Below, in pieces: positions 1 to 13,316 of a DNA stretch of 64,000 nucleotides (positions within the stretch are counted from its first letter, which is position 1; every line of letters starts with the position of its first letter). This DNA comes from Lactobacillus paragasseri (GTDB lineage: Bacteria > Bacillota > Bacilli > Lactobacillales > Lactobacillaceae). A model generated the notes under the pieces. It made no database searches. It saw only the letters and a program-made list of their open reading frames with translations, and was not told the origin of the DNA. The stretch covers positions 1,612,001 through 1,676,000 of the forward strand of contig NZ_AP018549.1 in the NCBI RefSeq assembly GCF_003584685.1. Direction: 5' to 3'. Position numbers and translations under genes: made by a program.

Positions 1-28
1 GATGCTCTCCCAGCTGAGCTAATCCTCC
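1..28 (-). tRNA. tRNA, 5' part only (probably tRNA-Val)
   Basis: Read on the minus strand this is the 5' acceptor arm, D-stem and D-loop of a tRNA, with the typical TAGCTCAGCTGGGAGAGC core. It starts 6-7 bases after the 5S rRNA and is cut by the left edge before the anticodon. The identity Val is a guess from the first bases and from the usual first tRNA after 5S in lactobacilli. Confidence 0.75.
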
Positions 29-34
29 ATTTAG

Positions 35-150
35 CACGGCGACTGCCTACCCTCGCAGGCAGTTTCCCACCAACTACTCTCGGCGTTAAGAAGCTTAACT
101 TCTGTGTTCGGCATGGGAACAGGTGTATCCTTCTTGCCATCGCCACCGTA
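35..150 (-). rRNA. rrf: 5S ribosomal RNA
   Basis: The minus strand carries the conserved 5S core (CCGAACACAGAAGTTAAG, then the CGCCGAGAGTAGTTGG region). The ends are set from the terminal helix formed by ACGGT near 149 and GCCGT near 38, and may be off by 1-3 bases. It lies about 55 bases downstream of 23S and just before a tRNA, the usual end of a Lactobacillus rRNA operon. Confidence 0.95.
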
Positions 151-206
151 CTCTTTCTGAGCTTTTACACTCAAAACTGAATATAATCTTCCGCTCTAAA
201 CCTTTG

Positions 207-3117
<2,911 letters not shown>

Positions 3118-3329
3118 ATTTCAAGTTGAGTTTCTCTCTCTTCTCGGTCGCTCTTCAATCTGTTTTTTCGATTGTCTCGGTTTTTTGCTTTAGATTATAT
3201 TCAGTTTTCAATGTACTAGCTCTCTGAGGTATTACCCTCAAAACTAAACAAAGTTTCTCAGTGTGCTTCCGCTTGGCTTTCTCGATGACTTCTCTTTAGT
3301 GCTCTCGCACTCTCCATCATCTTTCGCCT

Positions 3330-4908
<1,579 letters not shown>

Positions 4909-5082
4909 CCTTCTTGAAAATGAGCTTTTTATCGTTTAGCTCTAAAACTTTCTTTGAGTTATCTCAAATTTATTGCTTGCGAATTGACTTCGCTTTTGTT
5001 TGGGATTTTTATATCCCGCACACTTTCAGCGAAACTTTGTTCGGTTTTCAAGGTACTACCGTTGCCGTGTGACAACTTTTAT

Positions 5083-5111
5083 ATTATATCATGCCTCTTG
5101 AGTTTTGACAA
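5083..5111 (-). promoter_or_regulatory. rRNA operon promoter P2
   Basis: On the minus strand there is a TTGTCA -35 box (5106-5111), a 17-base spacer and a perfect TATAAT -10 box (5083-5088). It lies about 180 bases upstream of the 16S 5' end. It is the downstream member of a tandem pair. Confidence 0.8.
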
Positions 5112-5155
5112 GTCTTTTTTCCTCTTTCTCATCTCTCTCAAATGACAGCTTTATA

Positions 5156-5184
5156 ATATTATCATCTTTCTGCTCTCTTGACAA
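5156..5184 (-). promoter_or_regulatory. rRNA operon promoter P1
   Basis: On the minus strand there is a TTGTCA -35 box (5179-5184), a 17-base spacer and a TAATAT -10 box (5156-5161). It has the same -35 and spacing as P2, 73 bases upstream of it, as expected for tandem rRNA promoters. The rest of the 4909-5340 gap is AT-rich and holds no gene that I can support. Confidence 0.7.
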
Positions 5185-5340
5185 GCTTCTCGCTTTGCTT
5201 CCTCGCTCTGCTTCTTGCTTGCCTCAAACAGCATGTATTACTTTACAGACTTTTCTCCTTTTCGTCAACCCCTTTTTTCTAAAAATTAGCAATATTTTTT
5301 CAGACTGCTAATCTAGTGCTATCTTACTCTATATTAAATA

Positions 5341-5389
5341 AAAAATGGTATTCCCACATCTTTTGATGTTTGAATACCATTTTCTTTTA
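5341..5389 (-). terminator. Rho-independent terminator of serS
   Basis: An inverted repeat (GAAAATGGTATTC ... GAATACCATTTTT on the minus strand) is followed by a T-run just past the serS stop. It is nearly symmetrical, so it may act in both directions. Confidence 0.8.
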
Positions 5390-5399
5390 TATTTAACTT

Positions 5400-6710
5400 T
5401 TATTCACCAAATTTTGGTTCTTTAGTAATTACTTTCATACCATGCATGTATGGTTGTAATGCTTCAGGTACATCTACAGTTCCATCTTCATTTTGATAAT
5501 TTTCTAAAATAGCTGCTACAGTTCTACCTACAGCTAAACCTGATCCATTCAAAGTATGAGCAAGATGAAGCTTTCCATTTTCATCACGATAACGAATTAA
5601 GCTACGACGAGCTTGGAAATCCGTACAGTTTGAACAGCTTGAAATTTCACGATATTTATCTTGAGCTGGCATCCATACTTCAAGGTCATAAGTTTTAGCA
5701 CTAGTAAAACTTGCATCCCCAGTTGAAAGAGCAACAACATGATATGGTAAGCCGAGCTTTTGAAGTAAATGTTCAGCATTATGCGTTAATTTTTCCAATT
5801 CATCCCACGAACTGTCTTCATCAACAATTTTTACCATTTCAACTTTTCTAAATTCGTGCATTCTAATTAATCCACGCGTATCACGTCCTGCAGATCCCGC
5901 TTCACTTCTAAACGCAGGAGAGAATGCAGTAACATTAATTGGTAATTGCTTTGCATCTAAAATCTTACCGCGGAAGTAGTTAACTAATGGAACCTCTGCA
6001 GTTGGAATCAAAGTTAGATCACGTGGCTTGTCAGGATCATCATTATCAACAATGGTATAAACATCCTCGGTAAATTTAGGAAATTGACCAGTTCCTTGCA
6101 TAGAAGCATCATTTACTAAATATGGTGGAATCACTTCAGTATAACCATCTTTAGTATTTTCATCTAAGAAGAAATTTGAAACTGCACGTTCAAGTAATGC
6201 ACCTGCACCTTTATAGTAAACAAAACGAGCACCTGAAACTTTAGCAGCAGTATCCCAGTCTAAGATATTTAATTCAGTACCAATTTCCCAGTGAGGCTTT
6301 GGTTCAAAATCAAACTTAGTTGGTTCATTCCATTTACGAACTTCTTCGTTATAGCTTTCATCTGGTCCAATAGGATCTGAATCTGCTGGGAAGTTAGGTA
6401 AACGAAGTAAAATATACTTTTGTTTTTGGGTAAGGTCTTCTACTTCTTTATCTAAATCCTTAATTTCTTTTCCAACTTCACGCATTGCCTTAATAGCATC
6501 ACTTGCGTCTTCTTTATTACGCTTAGCTTGCGCAATTTGATCGGATACTTCATTACGCTTTTGCTTTAATTGCTCACTTTTAGTTAAAGCTTCACGTCTT
6601 TCTTTATCAATAGCCACTAATTTATCTAGTTCTTCTGGCTTTATTCCACGTGTAGCTAATTTCTTCTTTGACCAGTCTAAATTCTCTCGAATTACCTTTA
6701 TGTCTAACAT
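5400..6710 (-). CDS. serS: Serine--tRNA ligase
   Basis: This class II aminoacyl-tRNA synthetase charges tRNA-Ser with serine in the cytoplasm. The 436-residue length is usual. Residues about 1-105 form the N-terminal antiparallel coiled-coil arm that holds the tRNA (charged, heptad-like). The catalytic core follows, with motif 2 around residues 265-290 ([20 protein letters not shown]) and motif 3 near residue 390 ([11 protein letters not shown]). The start ATG has a GGAGGAAAT ribosome-binding site directly upstream. The gene stands alone, with its own terminator and a T-box leader that would turn it on when uncharged tRNA-Ser accumulates. Confidence 0.97.
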   Translation of the reverse strand: MLDIKVIRENLDWSKKKLATRGIKPEELDKLVAIDKERREALTKSEQLKQKRNEVSDQIAQAKRNKEDASDAIKAMREVGKEIKDLDKEVEDLTQKQKYILLRLPNFPADSDPIGPDESYNEEVRKWNEPTKFDFEPKPHWEIGTELNILDWDTAAKVSGARFVYYKGAGALLERAVSNFFLDENTKDGYTEVIPPYLVNDASMQGTGQFPKFTEDVYTIVDNDDPDKPRDLTLIPTAEVPLVNYFRGKILDAKQLPINVTAFSPAFRSEAGSAGRDTRGLIRMHEFRKVEMVKIVDEDSSWDELEKLTHNAEHLLQKLGLPYHVVALSTGDASFTSAKTYDLEVWMPAQDKYREISSCSNCTDFQARRSLIRYRDENGKLHLAHTLNGSGLAVGRTVAAILENYQNEDGTVDVPEALQPYMHGMKVITKEPKFGE

Positions 6711-6726
6711 ATTTCCTCCTTAAAAT

Positions 6727-6935
6727 AAAAAAAGCCAATTCATCCCTCTCACTGGGACGAATCGACTTACACGGTTCGCGGTACCACCCAAATTTGGTTA
6801 AAAATACCACACTCAAAAAGCGATAACGGTGCTAACCGTGTAGAATTACCTACCCAATAATCGAAATCTGGAAACGACTTTCTACTCATTTACACCAACC
6901 ATGAGCTCTCTGAAATTAGTCTTAGGATTTCATGT
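6727..6935 (-). promoter_or_regulatory. T-box leader (riboswitch) of serS
   Basis: The minus-strand leader carries the T-box antiterminator sequence GGTGGTACCGCG (6778-6789). A strong terminator hairpin with T-run follows (6727-6767, stem GTCGATTCGTCCC/GGGATGAATTGGC). An AGAGAG stem-I element lies near 6910. The downstream gene is serS, so the specifier should be a Ser codon; I could not place it with certainty. The leader overlaps the last bases of the neighbouring acetyltransferase gene. Confidence 0.9.
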
Positions 6936-7476
6936 TTATCTGCATTATATCATGCCAATCCTGTGGTGTTAACAAATAATATTTTTCTTGATAATTAAAA
7001 AGCGAAGAAACCATTGAATAATCAGTTGTATAAACATATCTAAAACCTAATTTTTTTAGTAATCTTTGTGAGTTTTCATTAGAAACAAAAGTCCCGGCCC
7101 AAATTTGATTTTGGTGCAATTTTTCAAAAGCAAAATTGATTATTAGCTGCAAAGCCTCTGTCATTAATCCTCGATGCCAATAATTTTTATCTAATAAAAA
7201 ACCTAAGTCTTTTGTCATCAATAAGCCATTATATTCATCTAATCCACGTTCATATAATTCAACTAATCCTATTAAGCGGCCACTTTCTTTCAATACTATT
7301 CCGTAACTATAGGGCCTTTCCCTATATTGACCAATGCTTTTTTGAGCAGCACTTAAATCTTCCAGATATTGATAACCAGCGCTTTTATGATACACACTAT
7401 CTTGACCCCACTTGAGTAAGGTGGGCGCATCATTTGTCTCAATTTTTCTTAAAATAATTCGTTTACTTTCAAGCAT
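6922..7476 (-). CDS. GNAT family N-acetyltransferase (RimJ/RimL type)
   Basis: This 184-residue protein transfers acetyl from acetyl-CoA to an amine; the substrate cannot be told. The start LESKRIILRKIE and the later LGFLLDKNYWHRGLMTEAL are typical of the RimJ/RimL subgroup. The acetyl-CoA loop is in the region of residues 100-115, and the NENSQRLLKKLGF motif lies near residues 137-149. I chose the ATG at 7476 because it overlaps the stop of the upstream gene (TAATG), which suggests translational coupling; a longer in-frame start at 7503 would overlap that gene by 28 bases. The upstream partner is a TVP38-type membrane protein. Confidence 0.85.
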   Translation of the reverse strand: MLESKRIILRKIETNDAPTLLKWGQDSVYHKSAGYQYLEDLSAAQKSIGQYRERPYSYGIVLKESGRLIGLVELYERGLDEYNGLLMTKDLGFLLDKNYWHRGLMTEALQLIINFAFEKLHQNQIWAGTFVSNENSQRLLKKLGFRYVYTTDYSMVSSLFNYQEKYYLLTPQDWHDIMQINMKS

Positions 7477-8075
7477 TACTTGCCTACTAACTTTAATAAC
7501 CATTTGGCACCATAAACTAATCCCAAACTATAAGCTGCAATTGTCCAAGGTTTTCCTAATAAAATTATCCATAAATATGTTGAAAATTTCATTTCAGTTA
7601 ACCCAGCAATCATACAAAGAATATCATCTGGCGCCATTGGTGCAATAATACACAAAGCAAAGAACCAATTGAATTTCTTCTGATTTGCTGTCCACTTCAT
7701 GTATTTTTCATATGTTTTTTCAGAAACCAAATGCAAAATAAATGGGCGTCCATAATGTCTAGCCAAAAAGAATAAAATGATCGAACCTAGACAAATTCCT
7801 ACATAGTTATAAATAAATCCCCAGATTGGTCCAAAAAATATCACTCCACCCAGTAATGAAACTCCACCTGGAATAATAGGAATAACAACTTGAATTATTT
7901 GAATTAAAGTAAAAATCAAGGGACCAATGATCTGCTTATTTGCCAAATAAGCCTTCATTTTTTCCTGGCTTGTAAAAATGCCTAGCCTATACCAATAAAT
8001 ACTTAGTAAAACTAGGATAATTGTAGTAACAATCGTCAAAATATTGATTAATTTATGACTCGTTTTAGTAGACAT
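7476..8075 (-). CDS. TVP38/TMEM64 family (VTT domain) membrane protein
   Basis: This 199-residue integral membrane protein has about five or six hydrophobic segments. It carries the VTT signature region (IIPGGVSLLGGVIFFGPIWGFIYNYVGICLGS, about residues 68-100) and the later IAPMAPDDILCMIAGL segment. DedA/VTT proteins are linked to lipid scrambling and membrane homeostasis; the precise role is unknown here. AAGGAGGG lies just before the ATG. It is the first gene of a two-gene unit with the overlapping acetyltransferase. A second VTT protein is at 12485-13180. Confidence 0.88.
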   Translation of the reverse strand: MSTKTSHKLINILTIVTTIILVLLSIYWYRLGIFTSQEKMKAYLANKQIIGPLIFTLIQIIQVVIPIIPGGVSLLGGVIFFGPIWGFIYNYVGICLGSIILFFLARHYGRPFILHLVSEKTYEKYMKWTANQKKFNWFFALCIIAPMAPDDILCMIAGLTEMKFSTYLWIILLGKPWTIAAYSLGLVYGAKWLLKLVGK

Positions 8076-8240
8076 TTTTCTGCCCTCCTTGGTATGTTAA
8101 ATTAATGATAACAAAAACAAAACAAAATAGGCGCCTTAACCGATGAAATAAACTTAAATATAGGATGAATAAGATATGACTTATCGTTGACATTTATTCT
8201 ATAATATTAGTGTGTTAAAAAATAACTAAGAGGCTTAATT

Positions 8241-9029
8241 ATGGTTGTTATAAAAAAAGACATAATTTACGACGAAAACAACAATTTGAAGACAGACATT
8301 TATTTTCCTAACAATACTAATTCACAAACTAAAATTCTAATCTTTTGGCATGGCGGAGGATGGTTTGCTGGCTCAAAAAATGATGTTAAGAATCTTGGGA
8401 TAAGATTAGCAAATGCAGGCTTTATGACTCTTATCCCTGACTATCGCTTAGCTCCTGCCTCTACTTTTCCGGCTGCTCATCAAGACAGTAAAAAATTTGT
8501 GAAGTGGTTACTAGAGTCAAAATATACCGATGAAGATGATCAACAAAATATCGTACAAATTGGTGCCAGTGTTGGTGGTACTTTGGCTATCTACCTTGCC
8601 GGAATATATGGTTTTCCTACTGTAACTTGGTCAGCATCTGTAGACTTCTCTAATTGGATGAAAACTCATCCAAACGTTATACCTTCAAGATATGGAGCGA
8701 ACGAATTAAAGCTCACTAATTTACATGATATTTTTGAATCATTTTATAAGTTCTTTGTATTGACATACGCGGGTAAAGATGATCAAGCTATTTACAAACA
8801 AATGGATGCAGAAAATTATGATCTTAACAATTTAGGACGCTTAAAAATGATCAATTCTGCTCATGAACTTGTTCCATTAGATGGAATCTTAAAATTTGTC
8901 GACTTTTTAGCTAATCATGATCACGAAATTGAATTATTGATCATCAAAGGTCATCGTCATGCAATGGACTATGCCAAGGACTACTTGGATGAATCTTTAG
9001 ATTTTCTTTTTCAGACAATCAAGGAGTAA
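8241..9029 (+). CDS. Alpha/beta hydrolase (esterase/lipase family)
   Basis: This is a 262-residue cytoplasmic alpha/beta hydrolase of the hormone-sensitive-lipase/acetyl-esterase type. The oxyanion-hole motif HGGGW starts at His37. The nucleophile elbow is GASVGG with Ser110. The likely catalytic histidine is in GHRHAMDY near residue 240. The family cleaves short-chain carboxyl esters; the substrate is unknown. It is followed after only 4 bases by an XRE/TPR regulator gene, so the two are probably one transcript. No signal peptide is seen. Confidence 0.85.
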   Translation: MVVIKKDIIYDENNNLKTDIYFPNNTNSQTKILIFWHGGGWFAGSKNDVKNLGIRLANAGFMTLIPDYRLAPASTFPAAHQDSKKFVKWLLESKYTDEDDQQNIVQIGASVGGTLAIYLAGIYGFPTVTWSASVDFSNWMKTHPNVIPSRYGANELKLTNLHDIFESFYKFFVLTYAGKDDQAIYKQMDAENYDLNNLGRLKMINSAHELVPLDGILKFVDFLANHDHEIELLIIKGHRHAMDYAKDYLDESLDFLFQTIKE

Positions 9030-9033
9030 AAGA

Positions 9034-9876
9034 ATGATTAATATTAACAAATTTATTTCCATTCGCAAAAAATTAGGTTTATCGCAGACTGAATTATGCA
9101 ATGGTATTTGTACTCAATCTACATTAAGTAAATTTGAAAATAATGGTCGTATTCCGTCTTTAAAAATTTTAAATAGTCTTTGCGACCGTTTGAATATTAA
9201 CGTAGCAGATATTATGGATGTAGATTCTAATAAAAAAACATCTCATAAACTATTTGAAGCCGATTTTGCTGTCATTCAGCTTGATTTTCCAAAAGTAGCT
9301 CAACTTTTAGCTAGCATTAATAAAGATGGATTAACACGGCAAGAAGACATCCTTCATTATTACTATCTACGTGGGCTTCTTGCCTTAAATCTTGATCATG
9401 CTGAGACTGATGCTTTGTATTACTTCAATACAATTCTTGATGCACACTTGTCAAAACAGAATAAGATTTACCATCTTCTTGCACTTAAAGGTTGTAGTCA
9501 AGTTTATGATTTACAAAATGATGTTGAAAAAGCTCGCCATTACTATGACATCATTCTCTCTTCAATATCCAATGTTCAGCTTGAAGATGAAGATTCGTTA
9601 CTACAATTTCTTTCTATTTTGTGTAACGGCGGGGAATTTTATGGTCGAAACCAGGATTATGGACAATCTAACAAACTATTAGAGATGGGATATGACTTAT
9701 GCAAAAAACGGCATGTAATTTATTTTACTGCTCGCATACTTTTTCAATTAGCTCAAAATAATATTGCAGAAAATGGCTCACAACAAAGGACTACTCAATA
9801 TTTAAACGATTCAGCCGCTTTTGCCCGTCTCAACAATAATCATGTATTATTAGAAAAAATTAGTAAACTAGCTTAA
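9034..9876 (+). CDS. XRE-family regulator with TPR-like domain (Rgg/RNPP type)
   Basis: The 280-residue protein begins with a helix-turn-helix domain (about residues 5-62, LGLSQTELCNGICTQSTLSKFENNGRIPS). An all-helical TPR-like region follows to the end. This is the architecture of Rgg/PlcR-like regulators, which often bind short peptides. No small peptide gene was recognised next to it. It is co-transcribed with the upstream esterase (4-base gap), which may be its target or partner. A terminator follows immediately. Confidence 0.85.
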   Translation: MININKFISIRKKLGLSQTELCNGICTQSTLSKFENNGRIPSLKILNSLCDRLNINVADIMDVDSNKKTSHKLFEADFAVIQLDFPKVAQLLASINKDGLTRQEDILHYYYLRGLLALNLDHAETDALYYFNTILDAHLSKQNKIYHLLALKGCSQVYDLQNDVEKARHYYDIILSSISNVQLEDEDSLLQFLSILCNGGEFYGRNQDYGQSNKLLEMGYDLCKKRHVIYFTARILFQLAQNNIAENGSQQRTTQYLNDSAAFARLNNNHVLLEKISKLA

Positions 9877-9879
9877 ACT

Positions 9880-9921
9880 AAATCACTTCTTTTATATCTT
9901 ACTAAAAAGAAGTGATTTTTA
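9880..9921 (+). terminator. Rho-independent terminator
   Basis: The inverted repeat AAATCACTTCTTT ... AAAGAAGTGATTTTT ends the esterase-regulator unit. Confidence 0.8.
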
Positions 9922-9933
9922 TATACATCTGCA

Positions 9934-9950
9934 AGAAAGCGCTTTATAAT
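9934..9950 (+). promoter_or_regulatory. cre-like site overlapping a -10 box
   Basis: The near-palindrome AGAAAGCGCTTTAT (9934-9947) resembles the CcpA catabolite-response element. It overlaps a perfect TATAAT -10 box (9945-9950) placed 26 bases before the aldehyde dehydrogenase ATG. This geometry predicts repression by CcpA when glucose is present. Confidence 0.6.
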
Positions 9951-9976
9951 GAAATATATTGGAAAGAGGAAATTTT

Positions 9977-11350
9977 ATGTCTAAATATGAATCTATTAAT
10001 CCGTATACTAATCAGCTGATTAAGAGTTACCCCGATGCTACTCAAGAAGAAATTGAACAAGCACTTGCTGCTGGAGAAAAATTATACTTGACTTGGCGTA
10101 GTCAGCTTCCTGCTACTAGAAGTCAATTACTTCATCAAATAGCCAATACTTTCAAAAAGCATCGTGAAGAGATGGCTAAAACTATGACTTTAGAAATGGG
10201 AAAGCTATATCATGAATCACTTGAAGAAGTAGACTTATGTATCAGCATTTGTAATTACTATGCTGAAAAAGCTCCTAAAATGTTAGAGCCTACTCCATTA
10301 GAAACAACCTTAGGGACGGCTTATTACCTAAAACAATCAACAGGTATTATCATGGCTTGCGAGCCTTGGAACTTCCCACTCTATCAGGTAATTAGAGTAT
10401 TTGCTCCTAACTTCATGGTTGGAAATCCAATTATCTTAAAACATGCACACAATGTCCCAGCTTCAGCTCAATTAACAGAAAAAATTATTCAAGAAGCAGG
10501 CGCTCCAAAAGCAAGTTTGCAAAACTTATTTTTATCTTATGCCCAAATTGGTGATGTAATTGCTGACAAGCGCGTTCAAGGAGTTGCTGTTACAGGTTCA
10601 GAACGTGGCGGAAGCAGCGTTGCCGAAGCAGCTGGTAAAAATATTAAAAAATCGACAATGGAATTAGGTGGAAATGACCCATTTATAGTTTTAGCTGATG
10701 CCGATTCTACGATATTAAAAAATGTATTAAGTGACGCTAGAACTTATAACTGTGGTCAAGTCTGCACTTCTTCTAAACGAATCATCGTCGTCGAATCACG
10801 CTACGATGAAGTGATGAATATTTTGCAGCACACTTTCGCTAGTCTTAAACCCGGTAATCCTTTAGATAAAGAAACTAGTCTCGCACCAATGAATTCTCAA
10901 AAAGCTGCTGATAAGTTAGCAGCGCAAACCAAAAAAGGAATTGAACATGGAGCAGAAGTTGCCTATCAATATCCCGAAATTGAAAGTTCTGGTGCTTTCT
11001 TCCGTCCGATGATTTTAACTAATATTGATCAAAACAATCCATTATTCGATGAAGAATTATTTGGACCAGTTGCCGAAGTATTTAAGGTTAAAGATGAAGA
11101 AGAAGCAATTGCACTAGCCAATAATTCAAGCTTTGGTCTAGGTTCAAGCGTTATTTCTCAAAATAAAGCTCATGCGCAAGAAGTAGCCAGTGAAATTGAT
11201 ACTGGAATGACAGTTATTAATGGACGCTGGATCACAGCTCCAGAATTACCATTTGGCGGTGTTAAAAAGTCTGGTTATGGCCGTGAATTAAGCGAACTAG
11301 GTTTAATGTCATTTGTAAATGAGCATTTAGTGATTGACGTTTCAAAATAA
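9977..11350 (+). CDS. gabD: NAD(P)-dependent aldehyde dehydrogenase, succinate-semialdehyde type
   Basis: The protein oxidises an aldehyde to an acid, probably succinate semialdehyde or a related short aldehyde. It has 457 residues, normal for the GabD group. Conserved features are EPWNFPLYQ (129-137), the general base Glu229 in MELGGNDPF, and the nucleophile Cys263 in [12 protein letters not shown] start at the ATG at 9977, preceded by GGAAAGAGGAAA; an upstream in-frame TTG at 9959 overlaps that ribosome-binding site and is less likely. It is monocistronic, with a cre-like site on its promoter and a terminator behind it. The exact substrate is inferred from family resemblance only. Confidence 0.85.
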   Translation: MSKYESINPYTNQLIKSYPDATQEEIEQALAAGEKLYLTWRSQLPATRSQLLHQIANTFKKHREEMAKTMTLEMGKLYHESLEEVDLCISICNYYAEKAPKMLEPTPLETTLGTAYYLKQSTGIIMACEPWNFPLYQVIRVFAPNFMVGNPIILKHAHNVPASAQLTEKIIQEAGAPKASLQNLFLSYAQIGDVIADKRVQGVAVTGSERGGSSVAEAAGKNIKKSTMELGGNDPFIVLADADSTILKNVLSDARTYNCGQVCTSSKRIIVVESRYDEVMNILQHTFASLKPGNPLDKETSLAPMNSQKAADKLAAQTKKGIEHGAEVAYQYPEIESSGAFFRPMILTNIDQNNPLFDEELFGPVAEVFKVKDEEEAIALANNSSFGLGSSVISQNKAHAQEVASEIDTGMTVINGRWITAPELPFGGVKKSGYGRELSELGLMSFVNEHLVIDVSK

Positions 11351-11363
11351 TTTTTTAAACATG

Positions 11364-11405
11364 CAAAAAAAGAATTGGATCAGATAATGACCCAATTCTT
11401 TTTAA
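11364..11405. terminator. Bidirectional Rho-independent terminator
   Basis: The symmetrical repeat AAAAAAAGAATTGG ... CCAATTCTTTTTAA lies between two convergent genes. Confidence 0.8.
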
Positions 11406-12412
11406 TTTTGTCTCATACTGCGAAACGCAACAACCGTTAAAAGAATACTTGATACAAATAATAAGTATGTAGAAACCCCAAATGAGATTGCATTTGCTAC
11501 AATCCTCTGAATTTCAACACTATTTGCTGCTGCATTATTAGTAATTCCTAAGGAGGAACCAGCATTCATAAAAATTAATTCAACAGCACAAATTACTAAG
11601 ACAATCGACTCGATTAAAGAAAGTAAGAAAACAATTCTTTTATTATTCTTACCATTCTTAATTGTCAAAATAATAATTGCAATTGGAACTCCAACTAGAA
11701 GAAACCACATTCCATAACCAATTAGAAGATACTTGCCATTAAATCTACCAATTGAAAGTAAGGCTTTTGAAATAGATAAAGTCTGATATCCTTGCATCAT
11801 TCCTGATGAAAATGGGCCACTAAATACAAGAAGCAAGTTTAAAACTGCAATTAAGACTACTCCCAATTGAGTAGCTGTTCTCTTTTGCTTAACAACTTTT
11901 TTTATTGCTTCTGGATCGCGCCCTAACTTATTATCAATCTTTTGTCGATGAGCTTTTACTCGATTCTCCCCTTCTTCAAAAGAATTAACCACATCAGAGC
12001 CAACCTTATTAACATGCTCAGTTAATCGCTGATCAACAGTGTACTGTTCTGTTACTTTGCCTTTATTTTTATCACAAACTATAAACAACCATATTAACAA
12101 TGCAAAGAAGCAAGACCAGCCTAATGATGGTGAAAAACTAGTCAAAATCAACAAAATTATCCCAACAACAAAAACAATCATTGAATTTACTTGAATCCAA
12201 TTAATCATGCTAGCAATGGTAGAATTTTGCTTTTTCGGTTCAATCTTTTTAACAGAACGTGTTTCTTGCTTTTGACGATTGTCAGTGCTTTCATTACGAG
12301 TTTGATTTTGCCCAGTAAAAAATTCATTTCTAAATTTTTCTAAATCAAAATGACAGTTAGGACATTGTTTATCAGTCGACTTTACATCTTCACCACAATT
12401 TGGACATTTCAT
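11402..12412 (-). CDS. Zinc-ribbon membrane protein, function unknown
   Basis: The 336-residue protein starts with a treble-clef zinc ribbon (two CPNC motifs within residues 1-21). A charged linker rich in Q, N and K follows, then several hydrophobic membrane segments (about 70-115 and 180-330). Such zinc_ribbon membrane proteins are common in Firmicutes and have no assigned role. I chose the start at 12412 because GAGGG lies 8 bases before this ATG and the ribbon then begins at residue 2; an upstream in-frame start at 12457 would add 15 residues. It is downstream of the VTT-protein gene, separated by a terminator. Confidence 0.75.
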   Translation of the reverse strand: MKCPNCGEDVKSTDKQCPNCHFDLEKFRNEFFTGQNQTRNESTDNRQKQETRSVKKIEPKKQNSTIASMINWIQVNSMIVFVVGIILLILTSFSPSLGWSCFFALLIWLFIVCDKNKGKVTEQYTVDQRLTEHVNKVGSDVVNSFEEGENRVKAHRQKIDNKLGRDPEAIKKVVKQKRTATQLGVVLIAVLNLLLVFSGPFSSGMMQGYQTLSISKALLSIGRFNGKYLLIGYGMWFLLVGVPIAIIILTIKNGKNNKRIVFLLSLIESIVLVICAVELIFMNAGSSLGITNNAAANSVEIQRIVANAISFGVSTYLLFVSSILLTVVAFRSMRQN

Positions 12413-12468
12413 TTTTAATTCCCTCATAAACTTTTTTAGCTTATTATAGCATTTCAAGCAATTAAACT

Positions 12469-12508
12469 AAAAAGCAGAGAATGCTTACGCTGTTCTCTGC
12501 TTTTTTCT
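12469..12508 (-). terminator. Rho-independent terminator containing the upstream gene's stop codon
   Basis: On the minus strand AGCAGAGAA ... TTCTCTGCTTTTT forms the hairpin. The TAA stop of the VTT-protein gene (12485-12487) lies in the loop, so the last codons also build the ascending arm. Confidence 0.8.
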
Positions 12509-13180
12509 AGATGCCATTCTTACTAATAACCAAGCAATAATGAATAGAATTGCAATACCAATTAAAGATCCAATTAACTTTTTAGCATCCCCATTAAAGA
12601 TTGCATCTCCACCAAAGGCATAGATAAAAGACGTAGGAAACATCCCCACGATTACCATCAACAAAAATTTATTTGCTGGCACTTTTAATCTAGCTGCTGT
12701 GTAATCAATTAACACACTTGGTATTACTGGCACCATAAACCCTAATGTCATTCCTAAACTTGGATGTTTTTGTGCCATTAGCCAATTTAAAAACTTATTT
12801 TTTTTAAACCGATGGGAAAAATCAACCCTTTTGATTAAACTCTCTACAATACAATTTCCTAAAATATTGCCGGCCCAGTTAATTGCTAGTCCAATCCAAG
12901 GCCCATAGCAAAGTCCTGCTAAAATGCAAAAAACAGAGTTTGACATACCAGGAATAGCATTCAGAACTGTTATTAGACCCAATAAAAACAGGCTATCACG
13001 TACTTCATGCTGGCGAATTAAATAGAGTAACTTTGTTTTAGTATGGCTATCAGGATGCATTAAAACATTAATTTCAGGACGATAGTCGCGGTAGAGTAAG
13101 TAAAGTAAAATGATTGCGGACAGGATTCCACAGATGATAAAGATTACTTTTCTCAATTTTTTTGTCATAATTTCACTCAT
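12485..13180 (-). CDS. VTT domain (TVP38/DedA-like) membrane protein
   Basis: This 231-residue polytopic membrane protein has an N-terminal anchor (about 10-28). It carries the VTT-type core (NAIPGMSNSVFCILAGLCYGPWIGLAINWAGNILGN, about 75-110), then VPVIPSVLIDYTAARLKVP and a C-terminal membrane helix before a basic tail. It is related to the protein at 7476-8075 but clearly different in sequence. The family is linked to membrane lipid homeostasis, with no specific substrate established. It is a single gene whose stop codon lies inside its own terminator loop. Confidence 0.82.
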   Translation of the reverse strand: MSEIMTKKLRKVIFIICGILSAIILLYLLYRDYRPEINVLMHPDSHTKTKLLYLIRQHEVRDSLFLLGLITVLNAIPGMSNSVFCILAGLCYGPWIGLAINWAGNILGNCIVESLIKRVDFSHRFKKNKFLNWLMAQKHPSLGMTLGFMVPVIPSVLIDYTAARLKVPANKFLLMVIVGMFPTSFIYAFGGDAIFNGDAKKLIGSLIGIAILFIIAWLLVRMASRKKQRTA

Positions 13181-13316
13181 CTATTTCAATTATACGTAGT
13201 TATTAATTATAATTTTTACTATTTAAAATAATAAGCAAAAGCAATTCGTGCTCATTAGTTCTTATCTTTATCGTATTATAATAAGATAGATAAAGCCATC
13301 AAAGGAGAAAATTTTT

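Noticed and set aside
8187-8205. TTGACA followed by TATAAT upstream of the esterase.
   Set aside because: The spacing is only about 6 bases, so the two cannot form one promoter; the true -35 partner of the TATAAT is weak.
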